This document shows positions 1 through 6,297 of a stretch of DNA of 6,580 nt, in pieces. Numbering within the stretch: the stretch's first letter is position 1; the number at the start of each line of letters is the position of its first letter. Location of the stretch: positions 449-7,028 of the forward strand of contig JAJPZL010000060.1 of assembly GCA_021204375.1 (NCBI GenBank), read 5' to 3'. Source of the stretch: Bacteroides sp. (GTDB lineage Bacteria > Bacteroidota > Bacteroidia > Bacteroidales > Bacteroidaceae). The translations under genes and the position numbers were made by a program. The notes under the pieces were generated by a model, which saw only the letters and a list, made by a program, of their open reading frames with translations, was not told where the DNA came from and searched no databases.

Positions 1-95
1 CTCTATTAATTATTTCATGTTTTTGTGTTGTGTTATCATCCGGGTTATAAATTAAGAAAAGATATCGATATTTCATTAGTTATTCCGGATAATTT

Positions 96-128
96 ATTGA
101 AGTTAAGACCACCGATTCCCTACCTTTG
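96..128 (+). promoter_or_regulatory. Bacteroides-type sigma-ABfr promoter of the glycosidase operon
   Basis: A -7 element TACCTTTG at 121-128 matches the Bacteroidota consensus TAnnTTTG exactly. A -33-like ATTG lies at 96-99, leaving a 21-base spacer, within the usual range. Transcription would be expected to begin around 134-138, giving a leader of about 100 bases before the ATG at 235. The leader is A-rich just before that ATG (AACACAAAATAAT), as is common where Bacteroidota genes lack a Shine-Dalgarno site. It is the only strong promoter seen ahead of the three glycosidase genes, which supports one transcript. The -7 box overlaps an inverted repeat (see next entry). The match is seen directly; activity is inferred. 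Confidence 0.7.
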
Positions 129-168
129 TAAAAAGGTGAGGGATATAGAGTTATCTCTCATACAAAGG
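123..168. repeat. Nested inverted repeat over the promoter -7 box and start site
   Basis: The outer arms CCTTTGTA (123-130) and TACAAAGG (161-168) are perfect 8-base complements. Inside them TGAGGGAT (137-144) pairs with ATCTCTCA (153-160), with one G-T wobble, around an 8-base loop. The inner right arm directly abuts the outer right arm, so the structure is one long hairpin with a 6-base bulge (131-136) on the left side only. The left outer arm covers most of the -7 box. It could be a regulator operator or an RNA hairpin at the 5' end of the transcript. No T-run follows it, so it is not an ordinary terminator. The repeat is seen directly; any function is inference. Confidence 0.6.
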
Positions 169-234
169 AAGTAACAGGAGCCCGTTCGTACAGACAGGCA
201 GTATACCTGAGAGAAGAACCAAACACAAAATAAT

Positions 235-507
235 ATGGCTATAAATAAAAACTACCGGATGGCACATCTGTTTCTCAGAATACTATCCGCATGGGTTGTA
301 GATGCAACTACACGCTCCTTGGGAATAGGTGCTGACGGACGTTATTTTATAGAGTATAAATCGCCCCGAACTAAAAAAGAGTTTCTACTATTCATACTCA
401 TGTTTTTTCCTGTTTTGCCCTTCATGGGAGAGAAGGAGAGAACAGGGAAGTACTCTCCCTCAACAAAGGATAGAGATTCCATGCAGGCGATATTGAATTT
501 CCTGTAG
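235..507 (+). CDS. GH2 N-terminal fragment: unexplained extension plus signal peptide
   Basis: This is the first open segment, in frame 1. Residues about 49-66 (KKEFLLFILMFFPVLPFMG) form a convincing hydrophobic signal core, which is the normal beginning of a Bacteroidales GH2 enzyme. About 48 residues precede it, from an ATG at 235 (second ATG at 259), that I do not recognise; they include the stretch RSLGIGADGRYFIEYK. An internal signal core is odd, so the natural start may lie near 379 with its ATG lost, or 235-378 may be foreign or fused coding sequence. Frames 2 and 3 both contain stops here, which supports frame 1. The mature enzyme resumes in frame 3 from about 447 (REVLSLNKG), so residues after about 64 of this segment, up to the stop at 505-507, are out-of-frame translation. 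Confidence 0.5.
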   Translation: MAINKNYRMAHLFLRILSAWVVDATTRSLGIGADGRYFIEYKSPRTKKEFLLFILMFFPVLPFMGEKERTGKYSPSTKDRDSMQAILNFL

Positions 508-701
508 TAAGAGGGCATAGAGATTCCTATAATAATACTAAAGCGGGGCGGGCCAGTGGGGCAGCAGCCACTCACTATGATGATTCCTCGTGGCGTATAC
601 TCGATCTACCGCACGACTGGGCTGTTGAAGGAGGATTTGATCCGGCTGCTAATCTCTCTCAGGGGTATCGCGAAAGAGGATATGGATGGTATCAGCGTTA
701 A
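474..701 (+). CDS. GH2 sugar-binding domain fragment between two in-frame stops
   Basis: Frame 3 here gives 75 residues of GH2 N-terminal domain with recognisable landmarks: AAATHYDDSSWRILDLPHDW (the typical D-S-x-W-x-x-x-x-x-P-H-D-W block), then EGGFDPAAN and RGYGWYQR. It is bounded by TAG at 471-473, replacing the Trp of KGWRF, and by TAA at 699-701, within WYQR-x-FRLP. The residue lost at the second stop cannot be fixed: Lys (AAA to TAA) or another residue would fit, and Trp would need two changes. There is no plausible start codon of its own, so it is a remnant of the larger gene and not an independent protein. Confidence 0.75.
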   Translation, partial: RFHAGDIEFPVVRGHRDSYNNTKAGRASGAAATHYDDSSWRILDLPHDWAVEGGFDPAANLSQGYRERGYGWYQR

Positions 702-1040
702 TTCCGTTTGCCGGAAGAAGATAAAGGGAAGCATATTGAATTACAATTTGATGGGATCGCCACCTATGCTACCATTTGGGTGAACGGTACTATCATGCAC
801 CGTAACTGGTGTGGTTATACCTCTATGTATATAGATATCACCCAGTATGTAACCTACGGCAATGATCTTAATACAATTGCAGTACGTGTGGATGCCCATT
901 CCCAGGAAGGATGGTGGTATGAGGGCGCAGGCATCTATCGTCACACCTGGCTGGTAAAAAGATCACCCGTGCATATTGTTACCGATGGAGTGTTCGCTAA
1001 TCCGGTAAAAAAGATACTCACTCGTGGACGATCCCTGTAG
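702..1040 (+). CDS. GH2 sugar-binding domain fragment, second part
   Basis: This continues in the same frame as the preceding segment, with a TTG at 708 as the only early start-like codon. It carries the most conserved part of the GH2 jelly roll: ELQFDGIATYATIWVNGT, then GYTSMYIDIT, and EGWWYEGAGIYRHTWL, which includes the W-W-Y-x-G-x-G-I-Y-R block characteristic of GH2 beta-galactosidases. The last correct residues are FANPVKK. At the A-run 1007-1012 one base is missing relative to the expected reading, and the frame then gives nine wrong residues to the TAG at 1038-1040. The true frame (DTHSWTIPVEITLYN) continues in frame 2. Confidence 0.75.
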   Translation, partial: FRLPEEDKGKHIELQFDGIATYATIWVNGTIMHRNWCGYTSMYIDITQYVTYGNDLNTIAVRVDAHSQEGWWYEGAGIYRHTWLVKRSPVHIVTDGVFANPVKKILTRGRSL

Positions 1041-1987
1041 AAATAACCCTATATAATTCGGGAAAGAGCACTTCGGAGAATGAAGTCGAACTATCATTGA
1101 TCGATCCGGATGGTCATGTGATTGATCATAACCGGCAGGCCTTCGAAGTGGGTTCACTGCGGGAAACGACTCTTCACCTCCCCTTAACACACACCTCCCC
1201 TGAATTATGGTCTCCCGATTCTCCCGTATTGTATACGGTGAGATCACTTCTGAAAGAGAACGGAAAGGTTATTGATGAAGTGGTTACCCGGTGCGGGTTC
1301 AGGGAGATCCGGTTTGACAAAGATACCTGGTTCTGGCTCAATGGAGAAAATATAAAATTGAAAGGTGTTTGTAACCACCAGGATCATGCAGGGGTTGGGG
1401 TCGCTGTACCCGATGCCTTGTGGGAATTCCGCCTGCGTCTACTCAAAGATATAGGTGTGAATGCATATCGTTGTGCCTATAATCCCGTAGCTAAAGAGTT
1501 TATGGATGCCTGTGATAGCCTGGGTATTATGGTGATGGATGAAAATCGTATTTTCAATACTTCACCCGAGTATGTCCGGCAATTGAAATGGCTGGTCCGC
1601 AGAGACCGGAACAGACCCAGCATAATTTTGTGGTCCGTATTTAATGAGGAACCTATGCAGGGAACAGAGAACGGGTATGAAATGGTACGCAGAATGTACG
1701 ATGTGGTTAAAAAACTCGATACGACCCGTCCTGTGACAGCTGCCATGAATGGAGGGCTTTTCAATGAGATAAATGTAGCATACGCTGTGGATGTGGTCGG
1801 GTTTAATTATCAGGCAGACAGCTATGATCGTTTTCGGGAAGAGAACCCCGGTATGTGCCTTACGAGTGCGGAAGACGGCTCTGCTTTTATGACTCGTGGA
1901 GGGTATGTGACAGATCGGGAAAAGAGAGAGATGGACTCTTATGATACCCAACATGCCAGATGGGGATTGTCCCATCGCGCTACATAG
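1013..1987 (+). CDS. GH2 Ig-like domain and most of the catalytic TIM barrel
   Basis: Frame 2 is open from the shift at 1007-1012 to TAG at 1985-1987; the first ATG-like start is the TTG at 1097. It begins with the Ig-like domain (TIPVEITLYN to CGFREIRFD) and enters the barrel at FWLNGENIKLKGVCNHQDHAG. Catalytic acid/base Glu lies in SVFNEEP and the nucleophile Glu in SAEDGSAFMTRG, so both key carboxylates are kept. At 1478-1480 the family His of the H-N-P motif is Tyr (CAYNP). The segment ends at SHRAT, where the family continues with Trp-Lys; TGG has become TAG. It lacks the end of the barrel and the C-terminal domains, so a protein ending here should be inactive. Confidence 0.85.
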   Translation, partial: DTHSWTIPVEITLYNSGKSTSENEVELSLIDPDGHVIDHNRQAFEVGSLRETTLHLPLTHTSPELWSPDSPVLYTVRSLLKENGKVIDEVVTRCGFREIRFDKDTWFWLNGENIKLKGVCNHQDHAGVGVAVPDALWEFRLRLLKDIGVNAYRCAYNPVAKEFMDACDSLGIMVMDENRIFNTSPEYVRQLKWLVRRDRNRPSIILWSVFNEEPMQGTENGYEMVRRMYDVVKKLDTTRPVTAAMNGGLFNEINVAYAVDVVGFNYQADSYDRFREENPGMCLTSAEDGSAFMTRGGYVTDREKREMDSYDTQHARWGLSHRAT

Positions 1988-3199
1988 AAGGAGATCAATG
2001 AACGACCGTGGCTGGCAGGCGGGTTCTACTGGACAGGATTTGATTACCGCGGGGAACCCACTCCCTATTCCTGGCCCTCTGCGAACTCTTTCTTCGGAAT
2101 TCTTGATCTTTGTGGATTTCCCAAAGCAGCAGCTTATATTCACCGGGTCCACTGGAAAGAGAAAGAACCTCTTCTGCAATTGATCCCTCATTGGAACTGG
2201 CCCTCCGATAGCATTGGCAGACCCATACAGGTAATGACTATCAGTAATGTAGATAGTCTGGTGCTCAGGCTCAATGGTAAACTGGTTTCCGGACAAAAAG
2301 CAGACAAATATGAGATGAATGCATGGGAGGTACCCTATGAATCGGGTAAACTGGAAGTAGTAGGATACAATACAAACAGAAAAAGAGTGATCCGTTTAAT
2401 CGTTGAAACCACCGGCGAACCGGTCGCTGTGCGGTTAACTCCCTATCGTTCCGCTCTCAGGAATGACGGAGAAGATGCACTACCTGTAACGGTAGAAGTG
2501 GTAGATCAAAAGGGACGTCATGTACCTGTAGCAGATAATCTCATTACCTTTGAGATATCCGGTCCGGCTAAAATAATCGGTCTGGGTAATGGTGATCCCA
2601 ACTCACATGAACCCGAAAAAGGAGATAAAAGAGCGCTTTTTAACGGATTAGCCCAGGTAATTATCCGGAGTGACCCGGGTGGAGAAGAAGGCGTTACCCT
2701 GGTGGCACACGCCAAGGGGTTGAAATCTGCCCGCCTGACTCTTCAGTCTGAAAAAGCTCTTCCCCCCAGGTATGTTGCAGTAGAGAATACCTATCAATTA
2801 CTTACGGAATGGATACACTCACCCCGGTTCTATACATCCCCTCCGGATGTAACGCTCTCTATAGAAGAGAATGATATGAATACCTGGGTACAATATGCGG
2901 GGATGACCCGGCATAAAGCTGCCGATGGAAACTATATGATCTACCGTACCACCTTTCAGGCCACCAGAAAACCCAACTGGACCCGGTCACAGATTGTTTG
3001 CAAAGATGTGCAGGGTAAAGCAGAGGTATGGCTTAACGGCGAGCGGGTAGCAGAGAAAAAAGAGTATGCTTCCGCAGATATTGTGATCGAATGTCCGGTC
3101 GATCGTCAAAATTACGACCTGCGTTTGCTGCTGGAGGCCGAAACAGGCGATATCGCAGGCTTTGATCAGGTAATAGTTGCAGGTTTAAATATTCAGTAA
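1988..3199 (+). CDS. GH2 barrel end and C-terminal accessory domains
   Basis: This runs in the same frame as the segment upstream of TAG 1985, with an internal TTG at 2180 as a possible spurious start. It begins with KEINERPWLAGGFYWTGFDY and GEPTPY, the classic end of the GH2 barrel. Next comes the DUF4982-type domain (PLLQLIPHWNWP, LRLNGKLV, AWEVPYESGKLE), then the GH2 domain 5 Ig-like unit (RLTPYRSALRNDGEDA, GLGNGDPNSHEPEKG), and finally a carbohydrate-binding-like beta-sandwich (about 2770-3190, with TWVQYAGMTRHK and AEVWLNGERV). The stop TAA at 3197-3199 is the natural end. No further damage is visible here, the longest clean stretch of this gene. Confidence 0.85.
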   Translation, partial: KEINERPWLAGGFYWTGFDYRGEPTPYSWPSANSFFGILDLCGFPKAAAYIHRVHWKEKEPLLQLIPHWNWPSDSIGRPIQVMTISNVDSLVLRLNGKLVSGQKADKYEMNAWEVPYESGKLEVVGYNTNRKRVIRLIVETTGEPVAVRLTPYRSALRNDGEDALPVTVEVVDQKGRHVPVADNLITFEISGPAKIIGLGNGDPNSHEPEKGDKRALFNGLAQVIIRSDPGGEEGVTLVAHAKGLKSARLTLQSEKALPPRYVAVENTYQLLTEWIHSPRFYTSPPDVTLSIEENDMNTWVQYAGMTRHKAADGNYMIYRTTFQATRKPNWTRSQIVCKDVQGKAEVWLNGERVAEKKEYASADIVIECPVDRQNYDLRLLLEAETGDIAGFDQVIVAGLNIQ

Positions 3200-3200
3200 T

Positions 3201-3563
3201 ATGTCAGATTTTATATTCAAAAGACTCTTGTTCTTATCGCTGGGGCTGGTCTGCTACTTCGCGTATGCCACCGGTTACACCGAACCTCCATCCTGGGGAA
3301 GTTGGGAAAAATGGGGAAGCCAGCCTGATGGTACTTACTTTAATCCGGTGTTACCTGCCGATTTTAGTGATATAGATTGTATCCGGGCAGGAGAAGATTA
3401 TTATGCTATCTCCTCTACTTTCCAGTACTCTCCCGGTATGGTTATTATACATTCCAGGAATTTGATCGACTGGAAAATAATAGGACACGCTGTGACCGAT
3501 ATACGGCAAATAAGCCCGGAGATGAACTGGGACCGGATGGACCGCTACGGCAGGGGGATATGA
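3201..3563 (+). CDS. GH43 N-terminal fragment with signal peptide and catalytic base
   Basis: This open segment of 120 residues starts MSDFIFKRLLFLSLGLVCYF, a typical export signal. The Cys at position 18 is preceded by GLV, which does not fit a lipobox, so signal peptidase I is more likely than lipidation. The family motif YFNPVLPADFSDIDCIRAG follows, then YYAISSTFQYSPGM and DWKIIGHAV, all diagnostic of the first propeller blade. It carries the general base Asp57 but stops at the premature TGA before the rest of the propeller. Confidence 0.85.
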   Translation: MSDFIFKRLLFLSLGLVCYFAYATGYTEPPSWGSWEKWGSQPDGTYFNPVLPADFSDIDCIRAGEDYYAISSTFQYSPGMVIIHSRNLIDWKIIGHAVTDIRQISPEMNWDRMDRYGRGI

Positions 3564-4805
3564 GCCGGTTCCATCCGTTATTATGATAACAAGTATTATG
3601 TCCTTTTCGGAACCCCGGATGAAGGATTCTTCACTACCTGGGCCGTCCATCCGGCCGGGCCCTGGGCACCGTTAACAACTATTCTTCCCGAAGCGGGTTG
3701 GGATGACTGTTCCGCTATATGGGATGAGGCAGGAAATGCCTATTTCATAGGAACCCTTTTTAGAGACCGGCTCTATGAGATCTACCTCTTCAGGATGGCT
3801 CCTGATTGCAGTTCTATTGATCGTAGTAGCGCTATGCTTCTTCATCAGGGAGGGTCGCGCGAAGCCAGTAAACTTATTCAGGCAGGTGGCTGGTATTATC
3901 TTATCTATAGCCGTACGGGAGGGGGTAGCAGATATGTAGTAGCCAAAAGAGCCAAGAATATAACCGGACCCTGGAGCGAAGAGAAACAGATCATGGCTCC
4001 GAACCTGGGATCCAACCAGCCCAATCAGGGAGGAATTGTTCAGGGGCCGGATGAGCAATGGTATTTTCTGACCCATCATGGTAAAGGTGACTGGGAGGGT
4101 AGAGCAGTCAGTCTATTGCCTGTGACCTGGAAGGATGAATGGCCTGTCATAGGAAGCCAGGGAGAGGACGGATTGGGATATATGGTATGGAACGGGAATC
4201 TTCCATTGAAAGCAATCCCTGAAAAGAAGGAGTGGTATTGTGACGACTTTTCTAGTGAAAGGTTGGAACCCCACTGGGAGTGGAACCACTATCCCGATAA
4301 CGAAAAATGGAGCCTGGCAGAGCGCCCCGGGTGGTTGCGGATGAAAGCAGTGACACCCCTTCAAAAAAATAATCTTAAAAAGGTGCCCAATATACTAACC
4401 CAACGGGTTTACCGGACCAGCAGCAATGAAGTGACCGTGAAAATGGATATCCACGGAATGGTGAACGGGCAAACTGCCGGACTTTGTCACTATGCTGCCA
4501 CCTATGCATGGCTGGGGGTCACTAAAACAGAAACAGGTATTTCTTCGATAATGAACGAAAACGAGAGGATTACTTCTCAGCATTTTATCTCCGGGAATGA
4601 TATCTGGCTGAGGTCTGACTGGGGGATGGAGGGGATCTGCCGGTTTTCCTACTCTACCGATGGAGAGAATTACCAGCATCTGGGTGAACCTTACCCATTT
4701 ACCTGGGGACATTACCGGGGCACACGGGTAGGACTATTTACATTCCATAAAAACGGGGAAGAGGGATTTGTGGATGTTGATTCCTTTATATATAAGAGGA
4801 AGTAG
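3564..4805 (+). CDS. GH43 remainder: propeller blades 2-5 and C-terminal sandwich
   Basis: The frame stays open from just after the TGA at 3561-3563 to TAG at 4803-4805; the first in-frame ATG is at 3795. Codons 3564-3794 before that ATG clearly encode GH43 protein (SIRYYDNKYYVLFGTPDEGF, GWDDCSAIWDEAGNAYFIG), so the real gene is larger than an annotation starting at 3795 would show. Later landmarks are REASKLIQAGGWYYLIYS, NQPNQGGIVQG, WYFLTHHGKGDWEGR and SLLPVTW. The C-terminal sandwich spans CDDFSSERLEPHWEW to FVDVDSFIY. No second lesion is visible. Confidence 0.85.
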   Translation, partial: AGSIRYYDNKYYVLFGTPDEGFFTTWAVHPAGPWAPLTTILPEAGWDDCSAIWDEAGNAYFIGTLFRDRLYEIYLFRMAPDCSSIDRSSAMLLHQGGSREASKLIQAGGWYYLIYSRTGGGSRYVVAKRAKNITGPWSEEKQIMAPNLGSNQPNQGGIVQGPDEQWYFLTHHGKGDWEGRAVSLLPVTWKDEWPVIGSQGEDGLGYMVWNGNLPLKAIPEKKEWYCDDFSSERLEPHWEWNHYPDNEKWSLAERPGWLRMKAVTPLQKNNLKKVPNILTQRVYRTSSNEVTVKMDIHGMVNGQTAGLCHYAATYAWLGVTKTETGISSIMNENERITSQHFISGNDIWLRSDWGMEGICRFSYSTDGENYQHLGEPYPFTWGHYRGTRVGLFTFHKNGEEGFVDVDSFIYKRK

Positions 4806-4831
4806 AAAAAGATAGAGAGTTACTAAACAGG

Positions 4832-4861
4832 GGTCTGTTGAGGAGCGAAGAAGAGCAGACC
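4832..4861. repeat. Hairpin in the GH43-GH29 intergenic gap
   Basis: GGTCTG (4832-4837) pairs with CAGACC (4856-4861), extended by one G-T wobble and one A-T pair around a loop of about 14 bases. The gap between the GH43 stop and the likely GH29 start is 90 bases and is purine-rich. The sequence after the stem is A-rich, not T-rich, so it is a poor plus-strand terminator. It may be an mRNA processing or stability element within the operon, or chance. No promoter matching TAnnTTTG is evident in the gap. Confidence 0.35.
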
Positions 4862-4877
4862 GGAAAAAACAGTATAT

Positions 4878-5855
4878 ATGTTAAAGAATGAATGTATGAA
4901 AAAAGTATCCGTTTTAGCAGTGATGATCGAGTGTTATCTGATGACTTTTGCCCAGCAATCACCTCCTTCCCGTGTTACCGTCGATCTTCCGGGTGGCCGT
5001 GCAGCAGAAATTCCTCCCGGACCCTATACCGACTCCAGGGCATCCATAAGAAATAATTATGAAACTCTCCGGTGGTTTACAGATGGTAAATTCGGGATAT
5101 TTATCCATTGGGGTGTTTACTCTGTACCGGCTGCAGGAAGTGAATGGTATCCGCGGCACATGTATGGGGGGATGCTGAAATACCATACAGAGCACTGGGG
5201 AAATCCGAAAGAGTTCGGTTACAAAGATTTTATTCCCTTATTTAAAGCTGAGAAATTTAATCCCGCAGAGTGGGCTGCACTGTTTAAAGAAGCAGGTGCT
5301 ACGTATGTGATCCCGACCGCAGAGCACCACGATAGATTTATTCTTTACAGGAGTAAACTCACCCGCTGGAATGCGGCAGAAATGGGTCCCAAAAGAGATC
5401 TGATCGGCGACCTGGCCAAAGCGGTGCGGGCGGAAGGGCTTAAATTCGGGGTATCCAATCACCGCATGGAGCACTGGGACTTTATGCATCCCTCAGCCGC
5501 GAAAGAGCACGACCTGTACAATCCCCGGTATGCCGATTTTTACGGTCCTCCTCAAAAACCCGATCCTACCAAAGCCTCTGCGATGGGACCCAATGAAGAG
5601 GAAGTGATGGAGGGGAAGGAGGCTCCCCAGGATGAAGCCTTCCTGGAGGAGTGGTTGGCAAGGTGCCAGGAAATAATTGATAATTACCAGCCCGATATGC
5701 TCTGGTTCGATAATGGGATCAATAGCAGATCCCTGGATCCTGTCAAGTTACGTCTTGCTGCTTACTACTATAACAGAGCGGTCGCATGGGGAAAAAGAGG
5801 TCTCTTTAAGTACCAAGCACGATGCCTACCTGTATGGTACTATCAAAGATTATGA
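4878..5855 (+). CDS. GH29 N-terminal fragment with signal peptide and nucleophile
   Basis: This open segment holds the signal peptide and most of the catalytic barrel, including FIHWG, AEHHD and the nucleophile Asp at 5709-5711. The first ATG is at 4878 but a better start is 4896. Correct sequence ends at AVAWGK; after the A-run 5792-5796 the frame reads 19 unrelated residues to TGA at 5853-5855. The barrel's last strands and helices are therefore missing, so the product should be unstable or inactive. At 5334-5336 the usual Gly of HHDGF is Arg (AGA), one G-to-A change from GGA. Confidence 0.8.
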   Translation: MLKNECMKKVSVLAVMIECYLMTFAQQSPPSRVTVDLPGGRAAEIPPGPYTDSRASIRNNYETLRWFTDGKFGIFIHWGVYSVPAAGSEWYPRHMYGGMLKYHTEHWGNPKEFGYKDFIPLFKAEKFNPAEWAALFKEAGATYVIPTAEHHDRFILYRSKLTRWNAAEMGPKRDLIGDLAKAVRAEGLKFGVSNHRMEHWDFMHPSAAKEHDLYNPRYADFYGPPQKPDPTKASAMGPNEEEVMEGKEAPQDEAFLEEWLARCQEIIDNYQPDMLWFDNGINSRSLDPVKLRLAAYYYNRAVAWGKRGLFKYQARCLPVWYYQRL

Positions 5856-6297
5856 ACGCCAGGGGCGGGCACCTAAAGAAAAGACAGATTATTATTGGCA
5901 GGTAGATGAACCTATTGGTAATAAATTCGGCTATATTGAAGGATTAAAGTTGCAAAGTTCAGCCTCTGTCATTCGTAAACTGGTCGAGAATATTTCTAAG
6001 AACGGAAATTTATGTCTCAATATTTCTCCTAAAGCAGATGGTACTATTCCGGAAGATCAGCAGGAAGTTCTTCGCCAGGTGGGAAGATGGTTGAAAGTAA
6101 ATGGTGAGGATGTCTATGGAACCCGTGCATGGATGGTATATGGTGAGGGACCCGGTATTGATCTCAACAGATCGGAGGTTGATATACGATTTACCCAAAA
6201 AGGAGATCATGAAGTCTACGCTTTTGTGATCCGATACGCAGAAAATAAATTGTTGATAAGATCTTTTACAAATACTAATCTGGGGGGTGGGAAGTAA
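5797..6297 (+). CDS. GH29 middle fragment (end of catalytic barrel)
   Basis: Frame 1 takes over directly after the A-run and continues the fucosidase as EVSLSTKHDAYLYGTIKDYE, DYYWQVDEPIGNKFGYIEG, LVENISKNGNLCLNISPKADG, and the GRWLKVNGEDVYGTRAW block that closes GH29 catalytic domains. The frame is open further upstream, to an ATG at 5677, but those upstream codons overlap the correct frame 3 sequence and are not fucosidase. The segment runs into TAA at 6295-6297 because of the G-run shift at 6282-6287. Confidence 0.8.
   Translation, partial: EVSLSTKHDAYLYGTIKDYERQGRAPKEKTDYYWQVDEPIGNKFGYIEGLKLQSSASVIRKLVENISKNGNLCLNISPKADGTIPEDQQEVLRQVGRWLKVNGEDVYGTRAWMVYGEGPGIDLNRSEVDIRFTQKGDHEVYAFVIRYAENKLLIRSFTNTNLGGGK

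Larger units (their letters stand above)
235..3199 (+). pseudogene. GH2 beta-galactosidase-like glycosidase, disrupted by frameshifts and stops
   Basis: Reconstructed across its breaks, this encodes a secreted GH2 enzyme of about 940-990 residues that would remove terminal beta-galactose (or a related beta-glycoside) in the periplasm or at the cell surface. Domain order is signal peptide, GH2 sugar-binding jelly roll (about 450-1000), Ig-like domain (about 1013-1310), TIM barrel (about 1315-2050), DUF4982-type C-terminal domain, GH2 domain 5 with a GNGDPNSHEPEK motif, and a terminal beta-sandwich. The acid/base Glu is in FNEEP (1646-1648) and the nucleophile Glu in SAEDGSA (1871-1873). Breaks: a net -1 shift within 424-446; TAG at 471-473 in the near-universal GH2 motif KGWRF; TAA at 699-701; a -1 shift at the A6 run 1007-1012; TAG at 1985-1987 where AT-W-KEI is expected. 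Between breaks the frame reads as good GH2 protein, so decay is recent or the sequence carries errors. Exact sugar specificity cannot be read; beta-galactosidase is the best guess. Confidence 0.9.
3201..4805 (+). pseudogene. GH43 arabinofuranosidase/xylosidase-like glycosidase, one internal TGA
   Basis: Read through the TGA at 3561-3563 this is a normal-length (534-residue) secreted GH43 enzyme expected to cleave terminal alpha-L-arabinofuranosyl or beta-xylosyl groups. It has a signal peptide (residues 1-23, cut likely after AYA), a five-bladed beta-propeller (about 45-330) and a C-terminal concanavalin-like sandwich of the GH43 C2 type (from CDDFSS, about 350-534). The expected triad is present: base Asp57 (SDID), pKa-setting Asp169 (GWDDC) and acid Glu221 (REASKL). 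Codon 121 is TGA in YGRGI-x-AGSIRYY, a position that is Trp in GH43 enzymes (GIWAG / GVWAP), so TGG became TGA. The stop separates base from acid, so neither half should work alone. The ATG is one base after the GH2 stop, which implies translational coupling. Which of the two sugars it cleaves is not determinable by eye. Confidence 0.88.

Noticed and set aside
556..783. A 75-codon plus-strand open frame in another frame
   Set aside because: The overlapping frame 3 sequence carries the GH2 sugar-binding motifs; this frame encodes nothing recognisable.
1562..2296. A 244-codon open frame on the minus strand
   Set aside because: It lies antisense to the strongest part of the GH2 gene, crosses its TAG at 1985, and gives a cysteine- and proline-rich sequence with no recognisable domain.
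471..3563. Stop codon reassignment (TAG or TGA read as Trp)
   Set aside because: Both TAG and TGA would need to mean Trp, a TAA is also in frame, many TGG codons remain, and TAG is the natural end of the GH43 gene.
3672..4079. A 135-codon open frame on the minus strand
   Set aside because: It is antisense to the GH43 propeller, which reads as clear family protein on the plus strand; no motif or start signal supports the reverse frame.
1007..6287. Programmed ribosomal frameshifting
   Set aside because: The shifts differ in direction, lack a clear slippery heptamer with a downstream structure, and occur alongside nonsense codons that frameshifting would not bypass.
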